Source: Anthoceros angustus (Eukaryota; Streptophyta; Anthocerotopsida; Anthocerotales; Anthocerotaceae). From it: DNA of 64,000 nucleotides. This document shows, piece by piece, positions 12,081-22,152 of the stretch. The notes below the pieces were generated by a model that was given only the letters and a program-made list of their open reading frames with translations, did no database searches and was not told the DNA's origin. How positions within the stretch are numbered: position 1 is the first letter of the stretch; every line of letters starts with the position of its first letter. The stretch covers positions 186,001-250,000 of the forward strand of contig VJWM01000205.1 of NCBI GenBank assembly GCA_010909165.1, read 5' to 3'. A program made the position numbers and the translations under genes.

Positions 12081-13143
12081 ACTCCCCGCTCTAGGTGCTC
12101 CTTCCAACACACCACACGATGTATATAATCTATTGTTTGTCAAACAGTGCCATGGGCCGAGCATTCACGAGTGTGGGGCCTCGACCATCCTTCAGTACAT
12201 CGGACCATTTCAGATAAGATCACGAGCCTGTCCAAGAAACGGCAGCCCATGTCCTTCGTTTCTTGCCCCGCAACTAATATTACCTAATAAAAGAAATGCA
12301 ACTGCCCTATAAATAAAGATTTTTATATTAAAATATTTTTCCAGATGGATTGGGAGTACAGCCATTTACGGGTGTACACGAAGAAGCCCGTGGGAATAGG
12401 AAGGCTTTCCAGTACAATGGCATATCATTCGACGTTTGATACTCGCCCGTGTCGCTGGAGACTCTTAGCGTGTTGCTTCGGATGTCAGCCACATTCACTA
12501 TGTGCAGTTTGTAACTACCTCACGTCGAACAGACGTGCAAAACAAACGTTTGCACACATTACAGATTGTATGCTCACCTGCGTTCTCATCTACCTGCAAC
12601 TTGAGTCAGCAAAACATTCCCGGTATAATTCCGCATCCCTCAGCAGAATTCCGTCCTTATCGGCAAGAAACGATGGATGGATGATGCGCAGGTCGATTCG
12701 AGATGAAAGAACATCATGTGACACTTTGTGACAGGATTTCCAGTGCTCCTATTTGCCTTCACTAGAATTAGCCACCTCCAAATGTGTCTCTACCCTGTCC
12801 CTTACTGGTCACTGTCGCCTCTGATTGAAGAGGCAATGAGCTGTCCTTTCTTCTCTCATCCCCTGTCCTGTGATTCCATCTGCCGTGAAGACTGTCGCTT
12901 CTGGCCAGCATTGTGATTAGGTTAGCATGTAACTGACTCTGTCACGAAGTTGAACAGCTGAAATTGTTATCGGCCAGGGAAAGGATGTCACATAGCCGCA
13001 CGGTGCTCCACTAACAAGGGAGGCAGCATGTTTAGGCTTGTTTCGCAACACCTTCAAAGGCAAACATGCACAGTAAGCTTCGTTTGTGAAGATGCCCCCG
13101 GCTTGAGAGCTTGAGCGGCGACAGGAGTCTGAAGGGCAACGCT

Positions 13144-16100
13144 ATGAGTTTTTTCAAAAAATTGAAGGGCCGGAAGGATCTGGAGGACGCGAATCATGAA
13201 AACATGAGACCCAGGTCCAAGTGATGGCCATGTCTGGATGTTCATGCCAGTGGTAACAGATGCCCTGACTGGCAGCGGGATGCGTGCAGGAGGACGGCTG
13301 CTATGGCATGTGTCCCATTCCTCTCGTCCTCGGAGGCGGAACCCTCAGGGAAGGTGGAGCTCCAGATGGCGTTGTCTCCTGCCGGAAGCATGGATCGTCT
13401 TGACGCGTTAAGGGAAGCGGAGCTTCTGCACAGCTTGAGGGAAGAGTTGGCAGGGGCATCGGGGATGGTCCAGGCGGAATCCAGCAGAGAGATGGATGCT
13501 GAGTACGTCGAGAATATCCTGCAGCAGAACCTTTCTTTTCGCAACAACTTTGAGAGGGTACCTGCGCCACCCTGTTGTGTTACTGTTCGGGGTGACGGTT
13601 TTACAGTGCTGAGAAGTTCTTGACATTTCTGTCTGCCTGTCATTGCAGCTGAAGGAGCTGTTTCTCCTGCTTGCGGATGTTAATAACGAGTTGGAGGAGG
13701 AACTGGTGCAGGTTCAAGAGTGCAAAGTACTATTCTTGAAGCCTTTTTTACACCTTGGTGTCAAGAAGCTAAGTAAGTCCAGGTCTGGCTAGGCTGTGCA
13801 CTCGTGTCCCAGTTTATCTAGCTCATGAAGGATCTTGGTCTCCTTTTTTTGAGTAAAGAGTGGGATGCCTGTCTAACTAGGAGGAGGCAAGAGACAGCTG
13901 GAATGACCTCCAATGTCTACAACAGAAAATGGATGAGCAGGTGCTGGTTCAAGTGGAGTCTATACTGTGTCCGCTTCCCTCAAAGGAGAGGTGGTGCTCA
14001 TGAGGATCATTACCCTGTTATGTCTCGGGTTTGTGGTGTCATCTGTGTTTTACAGGTGGGGATTTTGTTTGACAGGCTCTGGCTCATGCCCAGGAGGTTA
14101 GTGCATGGGAGAAAAAGTGCGAACAGGCCAACTGTATGGACATAGTCATTGTCTGTTGTGTTAAGTGTGTCTAGCATAAAGAACGTCGCTAGACCTCAGA
14201 GAAGTATTACAAAACCAAGAAGCAGTTGTGTGCGACAATTGATTGCAGCCTCAGTAGGAGAGACACTGGCGAGGACTAAGGATTTGGAGAAGGAGATGGA
14301 ACGTCTGAAGATTGGAAACAAGGATCTCACGGACAAGTTGGAGAGCTTACGGTAGCTCCTTGCAAAAAGGGCTTCTCATGATCTGCATGGCTAAGTGACA
14401 GGAATTGGCAACTCCTGACATGGCTAAGGATTGCTGGCAGAATGGAAAAGGATCAAGCAGTTATTGAGAGGCATACAATCGAGTTGGAACATGCAAAAGA
14501 AATTGTGGCCCTGAAATTGGAGGACAAAACTTGTCGCCAGCAAGCAGGTGACCTCACTCAGAAGGTTGGCATAAGAGCTGGAAAGATATTTGCTTAGTCT
14601 GTCACCAAGGACAGCTCTATGGCCCAACTCTGACTTGTTTGGACTACAAATGGTGGGGAAATCGTTATTTGATGCATGTGACTGCGGTCTGGTTGCAGTG
14701 TATGCATTTGCAATCGCAGCTTGACAGCGCTGTAGCATCGGGGTCAGCTGCCCACGAACATTTTCTTAGCTTGATATATCAAAAGGATGCAGCAATTGCC
14801 AACTTGGAAGAAACAAAGCATAAACTCGAGTTAGTGGAGTCCAAGTAGCGAATGGCTAGTCCTGTTTCCTCAGTTTATCTAGCGTATCTTCTGATTGTGA
14901 TCTTTCAAAACTGGCAGGAAAGGGAGGCATGAGGAGGTTTCTCGAAGGGAGGAAATTGAACACAAGCTGAAGGATGTGGTTCTGGGAATCCAGGAGGAAG
15001 AAGAGAAACAGAGATGTATCAAGAGAGCTTTCGATGCTGAAGCAGCCGATTTGCGTGGCAAAATAATGCAATTGGAGCAATCGGCTTATGAGACTGAAGT
15101 CAAACACATGGATGCAGCAAGAACTGCGTCCACGGTTAGTTCTATCATGGAATTCTCTGGGTGAGCGTCTTTGAATCGTAAACACGACTCAGGTGAAATT
15201 GCTTGCCCACACACTTGTCTCGGTCTTGAAGGAAAACGAGACACGGATGAGGGAGTTGGCAGATTGTAAACACGAAAGAAAACAGGCGAGGCTTGCTTTA
15301 GCGGAGGCCCAGAAAGAAGCTGCAAAGCTCCTTGCTGACAATGAAGGGCTACGGTTCCAGCTGCAAGATGCTGTGAACAAGTATCAAGAGACGCATAGTC
15401 GAACAGCTGATAATAAGTTCGTTGAGCTGCTGCACTTCGCTGCACTCACTCGGGAGTGCTGTTTTCTTACTGCCAAATTTGGTACCTCCTGTAGGAGCAC
15501 AATTGGTGAGCTTCAGCGGAAATTGGGAAGGATGAAAATTGAGATTGAAGAACTTAATGCCTTGAGGTCGAAGGACCTGATAAACCAGTCTCGTTTGATG
15601 GACGAAGCACAGGTATGCAACAGCAATTAGTCACCTCACACTCACAGCTACTCAGGGCATCGGCAGAGAGCCTCACTGTTAGTTGCCTTCATGTACAGCG
15701 CAACTGGGATGCAGAGAAGACTGCACTTGTAAAGAGGGAAGTCAGTAATGTCAAAGAGGAAAGAAGGAAGCTCATCCACGAAGTCCACTCCTTGAAAAAG
15801 GTTAAGGCCTTGCGATGCGGAATTCGTGTAGGCAGCAAATGCCGGCTCTACGCCAGTGTGGTTGTGAATTGTTCTGAAGTTCTAACCAAGATCACGGTGG
15901 TAGAGTACCTTCTTTTCATTAACCGTATGCTTGCCATCAGAAATTGAACCAGGCCTACAAACTTGAGGCAAACTTAACAGTCAGCCAGCATCAACTTCTT
16001 GTGCGTGTGAGGGAATTAGAAGTTCAGCTCGCTCTCGCACAGGGCATAAAATGGGTAAGTACTCTAGAGTCTTACCCATGTTGCCGGGATATGTTGAATA

Positions 16101-16326
16101 ACCATGTCCTATTTTGTCAACAGACATACACTAACGATTTGATTTTAGTGCGGTTCAGTCATTTGACCATCCTTTGGAGCCCACTGTCGATGGCATATCT
16201 GCTGGGAAGATACCGAATTTGAACTCCTATCGCGACCATTCAAGTTGGTTGAAGGCTGAGATAGAGGATTTAGAGCGCAGGCAAAGCAGATGTTTAAGCA
16301 CCGCACGCAAATTATGCAAATCATGA
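13144..16326 (+). CDS. Multi-exon long coiled-coil protein, function unknown
   Basis: Exon 1 (13144-13214) encodes MSFFKKLKGRKDLEDANHEN. It splices in phase through a 75-bp intron to 13290, giving a continuous frame into MACVPFLSSSEAEPSG and then EAELLHSLREELAG. Later exons are almost entirely heptad-rich: LKELFLLLADVNNELEEELV (about 13650), DLEKEMERLKIGNKDLTDKL (about 14290), LQSQLDSAVASG (about 14710), QEEEEKQRCIKRAFDAEAAD (about 15000), ERKQARLALAEAQKEAAKLL (about 15280), ELQRKLGRMKIEIEELNALR (about 15520) and VRELEVQLALAQ (about 16000). The last exon starts after an AG at 16157-16158, ends with WLKAEIEDLERRQ, and stops at 16324-16326. No motor, GRIP or other terminal domain is visible. 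A tethering or scaffold role is possible, but it is inference only. Internal exon borders are approximate. Confidence 0.72.
16051..16079. repeat. Near-perfect palindrome spanning a splice donor
   Basis: ATGGGTAAG and its complement CTTACCCAT flank TACTCTAGAGT, itself an inner palindrome. The GTAAGT in the left arm is the apparent 5' splice site after the codons for AQGIKW, so folding of the pre-mRNA could hide it. That effect is inference. Confidence 0.75.
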
Positions 16327-16672
16327 AACAGAAACACATAATATTTCAAAACGGTTGTGACGTAAAATCGCGAAAAAAAACGGTTGTGAAGTACCACCTC
16401 TGGGACAAACTAATCAGAACTTGCTCGACTCTCCATGACCAACAGCATCTGTGACAGAAGGACTAACCATGGAAGTATCCGAAATCTAATTGGCGTGCAT
16501 AGCCTTTCTCATCCTTGTTCTGGCCTGGCAGCAGATGGATGCCGATTCTTATGCTAAAAACTACCATAATTCTCGTCAAAGATCCCGTGCTGAAATTCCA
16601 GTAGGCGATTTCCAACAATTCACGGTAAAACGGATGCGACCTCGAACAGACGGAGCTGCTCCTTCTGCGGTA
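16327..16672. other. Convergent intergenic gap
   Basis: This 346-bp gap separates the 3' ends of the rightward coiled-coil gene and the leftward epimerase gene. I see no gene in it; it should hold both 3' untranslated regions. Confidence 0.6.
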
Positions 16673-17641
16673 CTATTTAGGGTCCACCTGTTGCAATTCC
16701 GTGAGCACACCCATATTATCCTTGGGGTGAAGGAACAAGACAGGGTCCCCCTCTGCTCCGATCTTCGGCTCGCCGTCACCCAAACTTGAAATGCCTAGTG
16801 CGCTTAGATGATTGACAGCTGAGTTCAAATCGTCAACCTGAAAACGAGGTGGAAGTTAGGATAGCGCCCTTGGAAGTAAAGGGAGTCACATGGTCACATC
16901 TGTCAGCTCAAAAGCACCAAACCAAAACGTACCGCGAAGCATAAGTGGTGGAGGCCGCCCTTCGGGTGCTTCTCCAGAAACTTGGAGATCGGGCTGTTAT
17001 CTCCCAGCGGCTGTAGCAGCTCAATATGAAAGTTCCCCAAAATCACGAAAACCGTTGTAACTCCATGATCAGGGATCGGCTGCGGCAGGAAATATACACA
17101 ATCAATGCTCAACTCCAGCACCTTCGCCGATACGACTCGATGTGGGGATCGCTTGCAGAAGAGAGAATTCCAACCTTGGGATCACTAACTTGAGCTCCAA
17201 AAGCCCTCCGGTAGTGCTCACCGGCCGCAACAACATCAGGAACAGCAATCGCAATATGCCTGAGGCCTTTCACTGAGTAGGGAATCTCAGGTGGCGGCCT
17301 CACATTCGGTCCTCCAACGCGGCCCCCGCTCCCTGATCCCACACGTGCGCACATTGCCTTTTGCAGGATCAACATAACAATGTCAGACTGAGAGGCAACA
17401 CATTGGCCCACTGTGCCTCTTACGTTGGAGCAACTATCTCCTCTCTCCTGGCCAAAATCCTCCACAAAGTTTGAAACAACATACATAGTGAAGTGAAGCT
17501 CAGCTTTACCTGTGCGAAGACAAGGAATCCGGCACTCCCTGCGTTCGGCGGCAGCAAGCTTCTCCTCAACGTTCTGCCTGCGGCGCCGCGTGATGACGCA
17601 GCCACCGCCGGCAACGTACCACGAAGCAAATGGTACAGCAT
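16673..17641 (-). CDS. MCEE: Methylmalonyl-CoA epimerase, mitochondrial-type, multi-exon
   Basis: The enzyme interconverts (2S)- and (2R)-methylmalonyl-CoA between propionyl-CoA carboxylase and B12-dependent mutase. The start at 17641 gives MLYHLLRGTLPAVAASSRGA, an Arg/Ser/Ala-rich, acid-free presequence typical of mitochondrial import, ending near FLVFAQ at a GT donor. Downstream exons encode GLRHIAIAVPDVVAAGEHYR (first VOC half, with the metal His in HIAIAVPD), FGAQVSDPK, then HGVTTVFVILGNFHIELLQP with the Glu ligand, LGDNSPISKFLEKHPKGG and LHHLCFAVDDLNSAV. The last exon carries PKIGAEGDPVLFLHPKD, then GVLTELQQ and the stop at 16673-16675. Motif order and length match one-domain epimerases. 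An alternative upstream start at 17672 in another frame lacks the presequence. The family call is firm; plant distribution is discussed in the findings. Confidence 0.92.
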
Positions 17642-18180
17642 ACTGGCGTTCTGGCACGCAATATACGTTCACACTTCTAGACCGAATTCTAAACTACGAC
17701 CTAAACAATCCTCCAACTTTTCTGCCTGAGAGCGTCTGCAGCTCCGTCGCATTAATTGGCTGATTTATAGTCTCTCAAACCTGGATCCAGAACGTGCTGG
17801 AGAGCGTTGCACACCCGAGCAATCAAATCCGTGACACCTACACTGAGGTTGAACGAGGTGTGTCAGAAAAATCAGGTCTGTTAAAGCAGCTACGACTCCT
17901 CGTCGGCTATGTGGACAACAAGGTTTGCCATGAGTCGTGGAAGCAGCTCAATGTTACTGCGCCGCCATTCTGGTGTCCTTTCAGGTTCAAAACTGCGATG
18001 ACACGGTAAATGTCACTGCAAGACACTGCAGACTGCATAAATCCCAGAATCCGGTAGGTGTCAGGTTAAGATACGTTCAAAATTACACCTGATTGCAATC
18101 GAACCTTCTCCCACTGTAAGCAGGGGATGCACCAACTTGGACCGTCCGGTCATGCCTGTATTTGATACCCAGTATGTTAC
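17642..18180. other. Upstream of epimerase; possible unassigned exon at 17770-17930
   Basis: The first part is the epimerase promoter. On the plus strand an open stretch from about 17770 to 17955 encodes a charged, helix-prone peptide (ERGVSEKSGLLKQLRLLVGY) that could be one exon of an unknown gene or pseudogene. I found no matching start or partner exon and give no function. Confidence 0.3.
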
Positions 18181-19460
18181 GTGTCACCTTACCACCGCGA
18201 ACTAGTTAAGTAGGGCTGTCTTTGACAGGAAGAAGAGTCCACGGAACTGGCATGACATCTGTAATGAGGGTGTCATCCTACTGCAGCCCGAAGCACAGGC
18301 CCCTGAGCTGGGGGACGGTGAGAAGAGAGGAGCAAATCCTGGTGGCATCACTATTGTCCAGCTAACTCAAGCTCCGGATATCTTCCCTGCCGTGCCTTCA
18401 TGCATCCCTCCGACGCCTTGCTGTAGAAAGCCAGAGAGGTGGAGTACCAGAGGGCCTTGGTGGCTGAGCCGGCGATGCGGGCTGGCCCTGCCATCTCCAA
18501 GCAGGACGTCCTGTATGAAGATAAGGGGTTGTTGGTGGTGCACAGACCTGGTGGCCTGTACTGCGGCCATGTGTTCGCCTCAGCACCCTCGGTGAGGGGG
18601 TCAGCACATGCCGCACCACTGGGGTGCAGGTCATCTCCAAGCCCAGGGAAGCGTGTGGAAAACTCGGGCACCTGGGCTTGGAAGCGTCTGGAAAACTCGG
18701 GCAACTCTTCCGGAGAAAGAAAGTGGCCAAGAGCTATGTGGGTTGTGTTTGGAGCGCAGCCGCCGTGGAGACGAGTGTGACTGTCACGTCTGGACATGGC
18801 AAGCCACGGTTTGGCACTCATCATGTTTACTCTGCCGATGACATTGGCAAGAGGCTTCCTGGCCTGGGGGATCCGTGGTGAAGGAAATGAGAACAAGGTT
18901 TCTGTTCTCAAGCATCAGTTAAGATTTTGAGAGGTCTGTCGCAAGTGGAGCACAGGGATGCGACAGGGACAGGGACATTGGAACTGACCACCTTGAACTG
19001 AGGAAGTGGAGTACAAGGGTGCGACAGGGACAGGGACATGGGAACTGACCACCGTAAGCTGAGGGTTTCTAGAAGGGATAGGGCTGTTCCTGAGCAGGAA
19101 CATTTACCCACTAATTCTGAATGTGCAAAAACGTTTGTGACCTCGAGCATTTCCATCGACGGGTAGGACTGCCTGAATTAGGAGAGGTTAAGTATGGTCG
19201 TCCTCATCTATTCCATGGGATCAGGCGTGACTCCCACTGCCTCCATGCTGTGAGACTCTTTTAAGCATCCCATCACGTTTGCAGATGTGCTCGGGGTAGC
19301 CCCCCTTCCATCCTGGGCCACGCAGGTTTGCGCAGATATAGGCTCTGTGTTACACAATGGAAGCCCTGGAAAGCTCCAAGCATCCCATCACGTTTGCATC
19401 TGCGCTCGGGCTAAGTCCCGCCATCCTGGGCCAAGCAGCCATGAGCAGTCTAAGTTAAAC
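18181..19460 (+). pseudogene. Decayed copy of the RluA-type pseudouridine synthase locus
   Basis: This is a degenerate paralogue of the intact gene at 54117-55124, collinear with it from about 250 bp upstream to about 120 bp past the stop. The start codon is lost (ATA where the intact copy has ATG). AISKQDVLYEDKGLLVVHRP and SGHGKPRFGTHHVY remain recognisable, but the segment with the catalytic Asp (RLDRDTSG in the intact copy) is deleted near 18605-18625. Frames shift several times, and much of the central insert is lost. It cannot encode an active enzyme. Flanking homology continues to a fragment of the kinase gene at 19560-19670. Confidence 0.88.
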
Positions 19461-19559
19461 TACATCTGTGAAAAGTTTTTTTTTCTCCCAGAACACATTA
19501 ATAATGCTAATGCATACCTATTAGTATATTTTTGTATTAGTATTAGTCAGACAAAAGAA

Positions 19560-19670
19560 GCTTGACAGAGCTGAAAGACGAAAACGTGGGTCACTATGGA
19601 CAGCTGGAGTTCAGCGAATCGCAGATTCAGCTCCTGATCCAGGTGATCTGGGCGCCTCCAGACCAAAACA
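19560..19670. pseudogene. Fragment similar to the 3' coding part of the kinase-ARM gene
   Basis: This stretch matches 56120-56232 (shared CAGCTGGAGTTCAG, GAATCGCAG, CTCCTGAT, GGGCGCCTCCAG). In the intact locus this lies around the end of the ARM-like exon and the following intron. Order and orientation relative to the pseudouridine synthase copy are kept, so it belongs to the same duplicated block. Confidence 0.75.
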
Positions 19671-20025
19671 AATTTGGAGGGTGGAACCCAGGCCCACATG
19701 CTGCTGCTCTTCGCCAGGAAAAGTAGGGCTGAAATCCACTCATCGGAAAGCTGCCAGTTGGGCTTGCTCCGGTTGTCTTGCGATGCTCAGTCATACAAAC
19801 GTCACAATACTGAGAATGACAGCATGGAAGTATCCATTGCAGGGTCGGTCCATACAGATCTGGCATAACAACTGCTTTGCTTCCATCCTGTTTCCATCCG
19901 CCTTATAATTCTTTCTGGGAGGAGCCAGTTTTTCATCCTGCAGTTTGCTCTTCTCCCCTTCCAAGATTCGCGCAGAGCCCAAAGCCTCGGGAAACTTTCA
20001 TCACACTCAAACACTCTCAGTCACG

Positions 20026-20113
20026 GTGGCAGGCCGGTCCTGGCACGTTTGCTCCGGCCGGTCCGTCGCAGGTCGGTCCTGGCACCTTTGCTCCGGCCGG
20101 TCCATCGATGACC
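20026..20113. repeat. Tandem pair around CCGGTCCTGGCAC
   Basis: GGTCCTGGCACGTTTGCTCC and GGCCGGTCC recur about 43 bp later as GGTCCTGGCACCTTTGCTCC and GGCCGGTCC. Confidence 0.85.
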
Positions 20114-20172
20114 GGCCCCAACGTTTCACACACACTCATAACATAGTTTCACCTTTGATGATGATGTGACAG

Positions 20173-20249
20173 TTTATCCATATATTATTTAATATAATAA
20201 TTGTTATTATGTTTATCCATATATTATTTAATATAATAATTGTTATTAT
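20173..20249. repeat. Exact tandem duplication of an AT-rich 38-bp unit
   Basis: TTTATCCATATATTATTTAA followed by TATAATAATTGTTATTAT occurs twice in a row, apparently without mismatch, separated by one G. Confidence 0.92.
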
Positions 20250-21943
20250 CACTATTAGGTGATTTAATTGGAGGCACTACAGGTTACTAGTTGTAGCTGA
20301 TGCCAAAGGACAAGCTTTGTAAACTTACCCGACAGTGCTGTGTTTTCTTGGAGCACAATGGCATACATATCACCAACAACAATGGCTATACAATTTGATT
20401 GGAGCTGTCCGTGATGGAGGATGAGATCTTAAATGGAAGTCCTTGATGGATGGAGGAGTCCCCATATGGCCCGAGAAGGTACATGGAGACGTGGTGGAGC
20501 AATATGGAAAGGATATGAAGGAAGCTGGGTTTTATGTTGATGAAGAATTTAAGATGCACGCGATGACGAGGTTACTGAGACTAACCAAGACTTGGAGGTA
20601 GTGAGGCTAGAGAAGAGGATCAACATAAGGTGTTAAGCATTAGAGTTGATATTCTAGCAGGATCCATAGGGAACCAGAGTATGATTTGCAGATCTTATTG
20701 ATAAAAAACGAGTACGATGAGATTGGTAAGAAAGCAATAATAGGTTGGCCTGCAATTAAAAGGTTGCACATGGTATCCATTCTCAGTCTCATAAACTCTG
20801 CAATGTAGCTGTTAACCTTTGAATAGCAAATTGGTGGAAGTGTAGTAATGTTTACCTACTACATAATAGAAAGCTAAGACAAGGCAATATCAGCTAAGCC
20901 AAGGCAATATGCACAAAGCATATTCCAATACATGAATTCTGCGTCATCCTAACCTTCTACTTTTTAGTAGAGCTGATCAGGAACCTTCGGGAGACTTCTC
21001 AGCTGATGTATCAGTTGAAGAGGTCCAAGTAGGAAGGGTAGTCACCAGCAGAATGATTAGGTTTGTCGCAAAAGCTTCATCCACCTATTGTGACCCAGGT
21101 CGGCAATTCTAAAGTGTTTCTAACCTGCTGCCTGTCTTCATGTGCAGTGAGTTGACAACTTAGCTAGTTGGATGTGGGGAGCACCAACCAAAAACAAAAG
21201 CGGGACCAAGTCCCACGCGCCCCTCCGCCCCCAAGCGGATAAGTGTCCTCACAGTCGAAATAGGCAGGGAGATTGTGAATACCTAACCCTTGCATGTGAA
21301 CATAGTGTTTGTGCTTGGGTAGTCCTTTGGTTAAGATGTCGGATGTTGTCATACGTGCAAATATAGTCCACCTTGATAACACCACGAGCAACAACATCAC
21401 GGATATAGTGATGTTGTATCTCGATGTGTTTGGTTCCGGCGTGAAAGGTAGGCTTGGCCACTAACTCGAGTGCTGACATGTTGTCGCAGAGGATTAAAGT
21501 AGGCTGGTGCTGGGCCTGTCAGCAAGGAACCTACGTTCCCACTCAGCTTCTTTGGCTGCCTCGGTCATAGACTTGTATTCTGCCTCAGTGGAGCTTAGAG
21601 CTACAGAAGGCTATTTTTTACTACTCCAGTTGATGGCAGCTGAAGCAAGGAGAAAACAGTATGTCAACAAGCTTCGCCTTGAGTTAGAGTTCGAGGCCCA
21701 GTCAACGTCTGTAAATCCGGACAGAGTAAGCTTGGATGCACCACTTCGTTTGTACATGAGACCATATTTATGTGTGCCCTTGAGGTAGCGGAAGATCCTG
21801 TTTACAGCGGTCCAATGCGCTCTCCCAAGATTCTCAAGAAACTGGGAAACTGTACTGACTGCATATTGTATGTCTGGCCTGGTCCAATTGGCAACGAAAA
21901 GTAGGCTGCCAACTACGTGCCTGTAAGGTACGTCTTCCATGTT

Positions 21944-21973
21944 TTTGATCTCATCTGATCAGATGAGATCAAA
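21944..21973. repeat. Perfect 30-bp palindrome
   Basis: TTTGATCTCATC, central TGATCA and GATGAGATCAAA form a gapless perfect palindrome inside the copia RT/RNase H fragment. It contains several GATC sites. It may be an inversion scar or chance. Confidence 0.9.
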
Positions 21974-22152
21974 GATCTCCTGATGCCCACGACATATCAA
22001 TGCGTGGGCCTTTATCTCGACAGTACTGTTGCATAGGGTGTGGTTGCTGGCCGTGCTTGATCGAGATTGAACTTCTTAAGTATCTCGTTTACATACGTGT
22101 ACTGGTGTATGAACATAAGGCCTGCATCCCTGACTCGTAGCAGCTGGTTGGA

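Larger units (their letters stand above)
10890..13143. other. Intergenic with short tandem repeats; 5' flank of coiled-coil gene
   Basis: No gene is supported here. The stretch is AT-richer from 11190 to 12350 and holds two repeat clusters (11540-11652 and about 11870-12080). The latter resembles retrotransposon LTR debris but cannot be assigned. The part from 12350 to 13143 precedes the coiled-coil gene and probably holds its promoter. Confidence 0.5.
19671..21165. other. Intergenic, repeat-bearing
   Basis: No gene is supported. It contains two short tandem duplications (20026-20113 and 20173-20249) and AT-rich DNA up to the copia fragment. Short open frames show no domain. Confidence 0.5.
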
